Below, piece after piece: positions 23,632-34,300 of a DNA stretch of 64,000 nucleotides. The notes below the pieces were generated by a model that did no database searches, was not told where the DNA came from, and was given only the letters and a program-made list of their open reading frames with translations. The stretch lies in NCBI GenBank assembly GCA_964017045.1, contig OZ024808.1:3559666-3623665 (forward strand), in the 5' to 3' direction. Every line of letters begins with the position of its first letter. The first letter of the stretch is position 1. Both the position numbers and the translations under genes were made by a program. This stretch comes from Omphiscola glabra. Taxonomy: Eukaryota > Mollusca > Gastropoda > Lymnaeidae.

Positions 23632-25465
23632 GCAATTGCTGGAGTGGATTGCAAATGCTGGAGTGATGGAGTGGATTGCAAATGCTGGAGTGATGGAGTG
23701 GATTGCAAATGCTGGAGTGGATTGCAAATGCTGGAGTGATGGAGTGGATTGCAAATGCTGGAGTGATGGAGAGGATTGCAAATGCTGGAGTGATGGAGAG
23801 GATTGCAAATGCTGGAGTGATGGAGAGGATTGCAAATGCTGGAGTGATGGAAAGGATTGCAAATGCTGGAGTGATGGAGAGGATTGCAAATGCTGGAGTG
23901 ATGGAGAGGATTGCAAATGCTGGAGTGATGGAAAGGGTTGCAAATGCTGGAGTGATGGAGAGGATTGCAAATGCTGGAGTGATGGAGAGGATTGCAAATG
24001 CTGGAGTGATGGAGAGGATTGCAAATGCTGGAGTGATGGAGAGGATTGCAAATGCTGGAGTGATGGAGAGGATTGCAAATGCTGGAGTGATGGAGAGGAT
24101 TGCAAATGCTGGAGTGATGGAAAGGATTGCAAATGCTGGAGTGATGGAGAGGATTGCAAATGCTGGAGTGATGGAGAGGATTGCAAATGCTGGAGTGATG
24201 GAAAGGATTGCAAATGCTGGAGTGATGGAGAGGATTGCAAATGCTGGAGTGATGGAGAGGATTGCAAATGCTGGAGTGATGGAGAGGATTGCAAATGCTG
24301 GAGTGATGGAGAGGATTGCAAATGCTGGAGTGATGGAAAGGATTGCAAATGCTAGAGTGATGGAGAGGATTGCAAATGCTGGAGTGATGGAGAGGATTGC
24401 AATTGCTGGAGTGATGGAGAGGATTGCAAATGCTGGAGTGATGGAGAGGATTGCAAATGCTGGAGTGATGGAGAGGATTGCAAATGCTGAAGTGATGGAA
24501 AGGATTGCAAATGCTGGAGTGATGGAGAGGATTGCAAATGCTGGAGTGATGGAAAGGATTGCAAATGCTGGAGTGATGGAAAGGATTGCAAATGCTGGAG
24601 TGATGGAGAGGATTGCAAATGCTGGAGTGATGGAGAGGATTGCAAATGCTGGAGTGATGGAGAGGATTGCAATTGCTGGAGTGATGGAGAGGATTGCAAA
24701 TGCTGGAGTGATGGAGAGGATTGCAAATGCTGGAGTGATGGAGAGGATTGCAAATGCTGGAGTGATGGAAAGGATTGCAAATGCTGGAGTGATGGAGAGG
24801 ATTGCAAATGCTGGAGTGATGGAAAGGATTGCAAATGCTGGAGTTATGGAAAGTATTGCAAATGCTGGAGTGATGGAGAGGATTGCAAATGCTGGAGTGA
24901 TGGAAAGGATTGCAAATGCTGGAGTGATGGAAAGGATTGCAAATGCTGGAGTGATGGAGAGGATTGCAAATGCTGGAGTGATTGAAAAGGATTGCAAATG
25001 CTGGAGTGATGGAGAGGATTGCAAATGCTGGAGTGATGGAGAGGATTGCAAATGCTGGAGTGATGGAAAGGATTGCAAATGCTGGAGTGATGGAGAGGAT
25101 TGCAAATGCTGGAGTGATGGAAAGGATTGCAAATGCTGGAGTGATGGAAAGGATTGCAATTGCTGGAGTGATGGAAAGGATTGCAATTGCTCGAGAGGAT
25201 TGCAATTGCTGGCGTGATGGAAAGGATTGCAATTGCTGGAGTGATGGAAAGGATTGCAATTGCTCGAGAGGATTGCAATTGCTGGCGTGATGGAAAGGAT
25301 TGCAATTGCTGGAGTGATGGAAAGGATTGCAATTGCTGAAGTGATGGAAAGGATTGCAATTGCTGGAGTGATGGAGAGGATTGCAAATGCTGGAGTGATG
25401 GAAAGGATTGCAAATGCTGGAGTGATGGAAAGGATTGCAATTGCTGAAGTGATGGAATTAATGCA
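23632..25465. repeat. 27-bp satellite, about 67 copies
   Basis: Unit GGATTGCAAATGCTGGAGTG plus ATGGAGA, with GGAAAGG and GCAATTGC variants, repeated for about 1.83 kb. Variant CAATTGC units cluster at the 3' end (25155-25460). Two plus and all three minus frames are open over most of it (periodic nonapeptides such as MERIANAGV), producing apparent proteins up to 625 residues. I treat these as repeat artefacts. Confidence 0.97.
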
Positions 25466-25469
25466 AAGG

Positions 25470-26235
25470 ATTGCAATTGCATAAAACAAAAATACAATTA
25501 TTAATAAAAAATATTAAAAGTCAAACATAATTATAACCTCGTTTGTTACTAAATGAATATTTTTAGCCATCTTCCAAGATACCCGGTACAAATGATCTCT
25601 TTATATATAAATTTTGTATGTGCACAGGGCAATTGAACGTAATTTGAGAACTGGTATGTGTATATAGTGTTGACAAAACTTGTCTTAAGTTGGTCAGTAT
25701 ACCCCAGGAGGTACAGTATACCATAGGAGGTACAGGTTAAGGATAGAGTTGATAAGGGGTTAGCTGCTCTAGGTTTTTAATGGAACGTTCAGACATTTAA
25801 TTAGTTTATCCCATCGGCGGCCCCAGCTGCCGTCAGAAAAATGATGGAGCTGTTGTTGATGAACCACCCAAAGAACTTGTAGTAACTCTAGCAAGTCTTA
25901 TTACTAACAGATGTTAAATACACATTTTTTTTTTTAACAACCCAACAAACAAATGGTATCATCAAAAGAAACATTCTTCAGCCTTTATTTTAAAATAAAA
26001 CTGCTTATTTGTTACTATAAGTACGTGACATTAAAAATATTGTGTTATCCCACGGTGAGTGAGAACCCCTGCCTTGAATGGAACACAGCAGCATTAGGAG
26101 ACATCACCAGGCACAATAACAACCACAACACCCAACCAATCCAATTAACTGTGTTAGGGGACATCAATGCTGCCTCTTGAAATAAATGTTATACGAAAAT
26201 GGTTGAACATAAAATGGTTGTGACAATGATCAAAG
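25470..26235. other. Intergenic, no gene seen
   Basis: AT-rich, with a short duplication of CAGTATACC...AGGAGGTACAG at about 25697-25735. The 75-codon frame at 25953-26180 has no motif. Confidence 0.5.
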
Positions 26236-26239
26236 TAAA

Positions 26240-28620
26240 GCTTAAGCCAACATGTAATATGGACATGGTCAACTGAAAGCTTAAGCCAACATGTAACATG
26301 GACATGGTCAACTGAAAGCTTAAGCCAACATGTAACATGGACATGGTCAACTGAAAGCTTAAGCCAACTTGTAACATGGACATGGTCAACTGAAAGCTTA
26401 AGCCAACATGTAATATGGACATGGTCAACTGAAAGCTTAAGCCAACATGTAATATGGACATGGTCAACTGAAAGCTTAAGCCAACATGTAACATGGACAT
26501 GGTCAAATGAAAGCTTAAGCCAACATGTAATATGGACATGGTCAACTGAAAGCTTAAGCCAACATGTAATATGGACATGGTCAACTGAAAGCTTAAGCCA
26601 ACATGTAATATGGACATGGTCAACTGAAAGCTTAAGCCAACATGTAACATGGACATGGTCAACTGAAAGCTTAAGCCAACATGTAACATGGACATGGTCA
26701 ACTGAAAGCTTAAGCCAACATGTAACATGGACATGGTCAACTGAAAGCTTAAGCCAACTTGTAACATGGACATGGTCAACTGAAAGCTTAAGCCAACATG
26801 TAACATGGACATGGTCAACTGAAAGCTTAAGCCAACATGTAATATGGACATGGTCAACTGAAAGCTTAAGCCAACATGTAATATGGACATGGTCAACTGA
26901 AAGCTTAAGCCAACATGTAACATGGACATGGTCAACTGAAAGCTTAAGCCAACATTTAACATGGACATGGTCAACTGAAAGCTTAAGCCAACTTGTAATA
27001 TGGACATGGTCAACTGAAAGCTTAAGCCAACATGTAACATGGACATGGTCAACTGAAAGCTTAAGCCAACATGTAACATGGACATGGTCAACTGAAAGCT
27101 TAAGCCAACTTGTAACATGGACATGGTCAACTGAAAGCTTAAGCCAACATGTAACATGGACATGGTCAACTGAAAGCTTAAGCCAACTTGTAACATGGAC
27201 ATGGTCAACTGAAAGCTTAAGCCAACATGTAATATGGACATGGTCAACTGAAAGCTTAAGCCAACTTGTAACATGGACATGGTCAACTGAAAGCTTAAGC
27301 CAACATGTAACATGGACATGGTCAACTGAAAGCTTAAGCCAACTTGTAACATGGACATGGTCAACTGAAAGCTTAAGCCAACATGTAACATGGACATGGT
27401 CAACTGAAAGCTTAAGCCAACATGTAATATGGACATGGTCAACTGAAAGCTTAAGCCAACATGTAATATGGACATGGTCAACTGAAAGCTTAAGCCAACA
27501 TGTAACATGGACATGGTCAACTGAAAGCTTAAGCCAACATGTAACATGGACATGGTCAACTGAAAGCTTAAGCCAACATGTAACATGGACATGGTCAACT
27601 GAAAGCTTAAGCCAACTTGTAACATGGACATGGTCAACTGAAAGCTTAAGCCAACATGTAACATGGACATGGTCAACTGAAAGCTTAAGCCAACATGTAA
27701 TATGGACATGGTCAACTGAAAGCTTAAGCCAACATGTAATATGGACATGGTCAACTGAAAGCTTAAGCCAACATGTAATATGGACATGGTCAACTGAAAG
27801 CTTAAGCCAACATGTAACATGGACATGGTCAACTGAAAGCTTAAGCCAACATGTAACATGGACATGGTCAACTGAAAGCTTAAGCCAACATGTAACATGG
27901 ACATGGTCAACTGAAAGCTTAAGCCAACATGTAATATGGACATGGTCAACTGAAAGCTTAAGCCAACATGTAACATGGACATGGTCAACTGAAAGCTTAA
28001 GCCAACATGTAACATGGACATGGTCAACTGAAAGCTTAAGCCAACTTGTAACATGGACATGGTCAACTGAAAGCTTAAGCCAACATGTAATATGGACATG
28101 GTCAACTGAAAGCTTAAGCCAACATGTAATATGGACATGGTCAACTGAAAGCTTAAGCCAACATGTAATATGGACATGGTCAACTGAAAGCTTAAGCCAA
28201 CTTGTAACATGGACATGGTCAACTGAAAGCTTAAGCCAACATGTAATATGGACATGGTCAACTGAAAGCTTAAGCCAACTTGTAACATGGACATGGTCAA
28301 CTGAAAGCTTAAGCCAACATGTAATATGGACATGGTCAACTGAAAGCTTAAGCCAACTTGTAACATGGACATGGTCAACTGAAAGCTTAAGCCAACATGT
28401 AATATGGACATGGTCAACTGAAAGCTTAAGCCAACATGTAATATGGACATGGTCAACTGAAAGCTTAAGCCAACTTGTAACATGGACATGGTCAACTGAA
28501 AGCTTAAGCCAACATGTAACATGGACATGGTCAACTGAAAGCTTAAGCCAACATGTAACATGGACATGGTCAACTGAAAGCTTAAGCCAACATGTAACAT
28601 GGACAACTGAAAGCTTAAGC
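26240..28620. repeat. 39-bp satellite, about 61 copies
   Basis: Unit GCTTAAGCCAACATGTAACA then TGGACATGGTCAACTGAAA. Units differ mainly at two sites, ACATG/ACTTG and TAACA/TAATA, so nearly all fall into a few variants in mixed order. The overall identity is very high, which implies recent homogenisation. Minus-strand frames of 814 and 885 codons with 13-residue periods result from the 39-bp length. The last units are broken by a hAT-like insertion at 28621. Confidence 0.97.
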
Positions 28621-28790
28621 CAGCGGTTCTCAACCCTTTCCCAGGGGTCGCCTAAGACCATCAGAAAACACATATACTTACACTCTACAGTTATGACATA
28701 GCATCGAAAATAATTTTGTGGCTGGGGGGTCGCCACACCAATGGAAACTGTATTAATTTGTTGGGGCATTAGGAAGATTGAGAACCACTG
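28621..28790. mobile_element. hAT-like MITE, family B, complete copy inserted in the 39-bp satellite
   Basis: A 170-bp element with termini CAGCGGTTCTCAACC and GGTTGAGAACCACTG-type (here GATTGAGAACCACTG). It is flanked by an 8-bp duplication GCTTAAGC/GCTTAAGG (28613-28620, 28791-28798). The duplicated bases are the start of the satellite unit, and the rest of the interrupted unit resumes after the element. The insertion therefore post-dates the array. A truncated relative lies at 4930-5079. Confidence 0.92.
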
Positions 28791-28929
28791 GCTTAAGGCA
28801 ACATGTAACATGGATCAGCAATTTAATTTCCCAAGCACCAGACAAAGCTGACATTAAGTAAATTAAAGTCCTTGAAGAACAGAATGTGTTGGTAATGAAA
28901 AATAAAACTCCATTCCTGAACCCAGCAGT

Positions 28930-29245
28930 GAAGTCACAATTACTGTGTGCAAGGAGAAGGGCCACTGGCAGACGTCACAATTATAAAAGGGCCACTGGCA
29001 GACGTCACAATTATAAAAAGGGTCACTGACAGAAGTCACAATTACAAAATTAGATGGCGTCACATCCTGAACCCAGCAGTGAAGTCACAATTACTGTGTG
29101 CAATGAGAAGGGCCACTGGCAGACGTCACAATTATAAACGGGCCACTGGCAGACGTCACAATTATAAAAGGGCCACTGGCAGAAGTCACAATTACAAAAT
29201 TAGATGGCGTCACATCCTGAACCCAGCAGTGAAGTCACAATGGTA
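28930..29245. repeat. Nested repeat: about 140-bp duplication containing 30-bp units
   Basis: A block starting CCTGAACCCAGCAGTGAAGT appears at 28917, 29067 and 29217. Between these lie two or three units of GGGCCACTGGCAGACGTCAC plus AATTATAAAA. So a minisatellite sits inside a larger tandem duplication. Confidence 0.85.
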
Positions 29246-29722
29246 GAAGTAGGAGTAGAAGTAGAAGTGTCGCCACATTCATCAAATGGACTTAGAACCA
29301 GAAGACATACATTGGTTTAAAAGCCTGAACTGTTGATATTCAAATTTAAAAGGTAACTTGCAATAACCCACAAGCCTTAATAACAAAAAATAATCCATAT
29401 AATAAAACCCTAGTTTACATACATTGGATGAACAAGTCAAGTTATGGGAATAAAACCAATACACTTGAAAAAAATGTTTAGCTACCCAAAGAGACATTGT
29501 GCAAATTAAGTCTTAGTACTAATTCCATTTAAATTGAGGAATCATTACTCCAGACATCTGAGCATAGAATTGCTGAAACGTTACCGTGCATAGCACTTAA
29601 ACAACCCGCATAGCACTTGAACAACCCGCATAGCACTTGGACAACCCGCTTAAAACTTGAACAACCCGCCGGGCAGGGTATGAACTCATGTCATCAGATG
29701 TATATCTATGGTGTAGCAAGGG
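29246..29722. other. Intergenic, no gene seen
   Basis: Unremarkable apart from a short run of CGCATAGCACTTGAACAACC repeats (about 29586-29672, five degenerate copies). Confidence 0.5.
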
Positions 29723-30490
29723 TTGGTGCCACCTGGGGGTGGGCCAAGATTGGTTGGTGCCACCTGGGGGTGGGCCAAGATTGGTTGGTGCCACCTGGGG
29801 GTGGGCCAAGATTGGTTGGCGCCACCTGGGGATGGGCCAAGATTGGTTGGTGCCACCTGGGGGTGGGCCAAGATTGGTTGGTGCCACCTGGGGGTGGGCC
29901 AAGATTGGTTGGTGCCACCTGGGGGTGGGCCAAGATTGGTTGGTGCCACCTGGGGTGGGCCAAGATTGGTTGTTGCCACCTGGGGGTGGGCCAAGATTGG
30001 TTGGTGCCACCTGGGGGTGGGCCAAGATTGGTTGGTGCCACCTGGGGTGGGCCAAGATTGGTTAGTGCCACCTGGGGGTGGGCCAATATTATTTGGTGCC
30101 ACCTGAGGTGGGCCAAGATTGGTTGGTGCCACCTGGGGGTGGGCTAAGATTGTTTTGTGCCACCTGGGGGTGGGCTAAGATTGTTTGGTGCCACCTGGGG
30201 GTGGGCTAAAATTGGTTGGTGCCACCTGGGGTTGGGCCAAGATTGGTTGGTGCCACCTGGGGGTGGGCTAAGATTGGTTGGTGCCACCTGGGGTTGGGCC
30301 AAGATTGGTTGGTGCCACCTGGGGGTGGGCTAAGATTGTTTGGTGCCACCTGGGGGTGGGCTAAGATTGTTTGGTGCCACCTGGGGGTGGGCTAAGATTG
30401 TTTGGTGCCACCTGGGGTGGGCTAAGATTGTTTGGTGCCACCTTGGGGTGGGCTAAGATTGTTTGGTGCCACCTGGGGGTGGGCTAACCC
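29723..30490. repeat. 31-bp G-rich minisatellite, about 25 copies
   Basis: Unit GCCACCTGGGGGTGGGCCAA then GATTGGTTGGT. Variants have GGGG for GGGGG, GGCTAAG for GGCCAAG and TTGTTT for TTGGTT; the last two dominate after 30.13 kb. Because 31 is not a multiple of three, the frame rotates every unit, yet several frames stay open. Each unit has two G-tracts, so the plus strand could form quadruplexes. Confidence 0.95.
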
Positions 30491-30740
30491 CCAAACAGCA
30501 CTGCCTCAACCTAACTAGAGAACAGAACATGGCCCGCTAACCCCCAAAACAGCACTGCCTCAACTCAACTAGAGAACAGAACATGGCTCGCTAACCCCCA
30601 AAACAGCACTGTCTCAACCCAACTAGAGAACAGAACATGGCCCGCTAACCCCAAAACAGCACTGCCTCAACCCAACTAGAGAACAGAACATGGCCAGCTA
30701 ACCCCCAAAACAGCACTGCCTCAACCCAACACAACCAGAG
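30484..30740. repeat. About 55-bp minisatellite, 4-5 copies
   Basis: Unit GCTAACCCCCAAAACAGCAC then TGCCTCAACCCAACTAGAGA and ACAGAACATGGCCC, four to five copies. It is fused directly to the end of the 31-bp repeat. Confidence 0.9.
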
Positions 30741-30959
30741 GTAGTGGTTCATTATCTCACTTACACCATCAAGCTCTGCTGATCATCATCATCAAACTAT
30801 TATTATTTCATCTGTGGACTTTCCAGTCTTGCAGCCCCCATAGCTTACTCATGGTCCTTAAAGTATGCATACCGTGCAGCATACCCCATGTTAAAACCTA
30901 CAGGAACCCAAAAGGTGTACCCCGATTCAATAGTACCTATTGGCTGAAATGGGTGCGAT

Positions 30960-31200
30960 AATCCCAAGTTAATAGCATCTGGGGGCCCAAATGGTGTGTG
31001 TATCCCAAGTTAATGGCATCTGGGGGCTCAAATGGTGCGTGTATCCCAAGTTAATGGCATCTGAGGGCCCAAATGGTGCGTGCATCCCAAGTTAATGGCA
31101 TCTGGGGGCCCAAATGGTGCGTGTATCCCAAGTTAATGGTGTGTGTATCCCAAGTTAATGGCATCTGGGGGCCCAAATGGTGCGTGTATCACAAGTTAAG
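30960..31200. repeat. 41-bp minisatellite, about 6 copies
   Basis: Unit ATCTGGGGGCCCAAATGGTG then CGTGTATCCCAAGTTAATGGC, about six copies (one shortened). A single related unit occurs at 33828-33872 inside an FPGS intron. It lies just beyond the 3' end of FPGS. Confidence 0.9.
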
Positions 31201-31335
31201 TGCTCATTTTGGTCCCAAAAAAGTTGACAAAATGGTGATTGAATTAGTGAAATAAATATACACCAGGGAGGGGAGTTTAAAAATGTTATCTCATAAAAAT
31301 GATTTGTTATAAAAAGGTCCAGAGCATGTATGATG

Positions 31336-34300
31336 TTAATCATTCATGTTAGGTGATAGCACCCCTAGGACACCACCGACTAGATGAAGGCTACCCGTTA
31401 TCAACACTTGTATGTGATCCTTTTCCAGCAAAAACCTGGGAACCTCTGGCACAAGTGATTTGGTAGTTTCATCGATATCAAGAAGTGGGTCACGACCTTG
31501 TGTCGCCCAGGCCAAGGCCTCCATGATGCATGGAAAAGCCAGGGACATGTTCTTAACAGATCCCTTGTCACCACGTTCTACATGGCTGGTCTCTGTCTGT
31601 TTCTCATTGCTATCACTGTCTTCGCCCGCCTGCAAGTCTTCATTTTGTGCTATGGAAAGAGAACAGTCAGTTGGACGTTTCCATAGTTGGGATTGTTCCG
31701 ACATAGCCCCGTCGTCATCGTTTTCTAAAATATTCTTTGAATTGAAGTTGTGATCTAATTCATGGGCGGGTAATTCTTGCTTGGGTGAAGCATCCGATTC
31801 AAAAAGTGAATCCCAACTGACTTTGTTGGTCTGTGCACGTTCCAGCATTCCCTTCACAGTCACTGTTCGGTTCATCTGGTCTGGAGACAGATCGACCCAA
31901 GCTATAAAATTCATCAGAGAAATTAAACCAACAAAATTAGAAGTTCACTTGTACTTGTAATTTGATTTCAAGTGCTGGATGCGTCAATAGGAGAGACACC
32001 ACACATGTTTACATCAACGGTCTCCACTGTATTTGTATTATAACAGTAGAAGAGTTTGCATTTACTTGATATCTTCAGCCACATATTATTTTTTACTACA
32101 CACTCTTATTCCTTTCTGTCATTTTTAGCTACCAGTAGGATACATTTATACATGTAAAGTTAATTTATACATTTATACATGTAAAGTTAATTTATACATT
32201 TATACATGTAAAGTTAATTTATACATTTATACATGTAAAGTTAATTTATACATTTATACATGTAAAGTTAATTTATACATTTATACATGTAAAGTTAATT
32301 TATACATTTATACATGTAAAGTTAATTTATACATTTATACATGTAAAGTTAATTTATATATATATGAATGTTGTTTTGCATTTATGTATGATCATTATTA
32401 AAGCTGAACCTATATTGTTTTATTTACACAAATTGTCTCATTAATCTACTGGTAAAAGGTTTGTCTGTATGAATCAATAAAAGGTGAAGCTTTTCACCAA
32501 TTGTGTTTAGACGTTTCTGTAATTGCTAATGTTTATGTGAAGCGCATTGAGCCTAGCCCTAGGCTGGGGTACAGCAGTGAGCCTAGCCCTAGGCTGGGGT
32601 ACTGCAGTGAGCCTAGCCCTAGGCAGTGGTACTGCAGTGAGCCTAGCCCTAGGCTGGGATACTGAAGTGAGCCTAGCCCGAGGCTGGGGTACTGCAGTGA
32701 GCCTAGCCCTAGGCTGTGGTATTGCAGTGAGCCTAGCCCTAGGCTGGGATACTGCAGTGAGCCTAGCCCTAGGCTGGGATACTGCAGTGAGCCTAGCCCT
32801 AGGCAGTGGTACTGCAGTGAGCCTAGCCCTAGCCTGGGATACTGCAGTGAGCCTAGCCCTAGGCTGGGGTACTGCATTGAGCCTAGCCCTAGGCTGTGGT
32901 ACTGCAGTGAGCCTAGCCCTAGGCAGTGGTACTGCAGTGAGCCTAGCCTTAGGCTGGGGTACTGCAGTGAGCCTAGCCTTAGGCTGGGGTACTGCAGTGA
33001 GCCTAGCCTTAGGCTGGGGTACTGCAGTGAGCCTAGGCTGGGGTACTGCAGTGAGCCTAGGCTGGGGTACTGCAGTGAGCCTAGCCCTAGGCTGGGGTAC
33101 CGCAGTGAGCCTATCCCTAGGCAGTGGTACTGCAGTGAGCCTAGCCTTAGGCTGGGGTACTGCAGTGAGCCTAGCCCTAGGCTGGGGTACTGCAGTGAGC
33201 CTAGGCAGTGGTACTGCAGTGAGCCTAGTCCTAGGCTGGGGTACTGCAGTGAGCCTAGCTCTAGGCTGGGGTACTGCAGTGAGCCTAGGCTGGGGTACAG
33301 CGCTATATAAAACCACCTAATTATAATACTATCCTGGCTACCCCACTTGAGTAAGTGTAGAAAAAGCTCAGTGTAGATGTCATTTAATTATCATTTGGAA
33401 GTAGCTCAGGGTCTATCAGACTTACCAGGTCTGTTCAAAGACTCTACAGTCGACAGCAAGTTGGTACAGAACAGAGCAGCATCAAAACTACAGTCCTGCA
33501 GATAGGAAAAAGTACCATGGTTAAAACAGTGGACTGACTGAATACAATTTTTACCACTCAGAAAATAAAGAGACTACGGATTATTATTAACTTCTTGAAA
33601 TTGTCAGAATCTGATGATGTAACCGTAGCAACATTGGAACAGCCAACTGTCACAAGAATATTCAAGTAAACACAGCTGTTCTTGTCTTTCCCTATGCTAT
33701 TTGAAACACTTATGGTATCACTGCTTCTTAAGTTATCACTTCACATTTCAACTGTGCACTAGGTTGTTTGTCTCAGAAAATTTTTAGTGATGAGATTTCA
33801 TTTGATCAGTGTGACAGTGTTAACATCTCATGGTCCAAACGGTGTGTTTGTCCCAAGTTAATAGCATTGGGGCCCAAATGATGAGATTTCATGTGATCCA
33901 TGTGACAGTGTTAACTCAAGACAGCATTCTCAAGATGCACATGCCGTCATGTGGACTAGGAACTTCCCTATACAACTGGCAGCTGTTCAATCATGAAATA
34001 AACTCAGTGCCAGATCCAGTCTTGTGGCAGGGAAATCCTGGGGTTAATTATTTGATATCCTTTTAGTGGTCAGCCTTCCGGGTATGACCTTGGATGTTGG
34101 GTTCTGACCCACAAGTGGGACACCACTTTGGGTTTTACTAAATACTGACGAGGTTCTTATTTAAATATTCAAACGGTTAGGTCACCATAGAAAATGCATC
34201 ATAGTTATTTCCCCCTCATGTAACCACAGTTGCCCACTCACAACTGTTTGAAGTAAAATAAGGTCATTAAAAAAAAAAACTTTCAAAAGGTACAAGGTCA

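Noticed and set aside
23080..25497. Open frames of 422, 504, 552 and 625 codons on both strands as repetitive structural proteins
   Set aside because: They are mutually overlapping readings of 39-bp and 27-bp tandem repeats in several frames at once, which no real gene would show.
26154..28811. 885- and 814-codon minus-strand frames as a His-rich metal-binding repeat protein
   Set aside because: The HVHVTCWLKLSVD periodicity is a by-product of the 39-bp satellite. The frame also reads straight through the inserted MITE and flanks without conservation.
32507..33320. 269- and 257-codon frames ([10 protein letters not shown] / [10 protein letters not shown] repeats) as genes
   Set aside because: They are complementary readings of the 30-bp array inside a retroelement tail in an FPGS intron.
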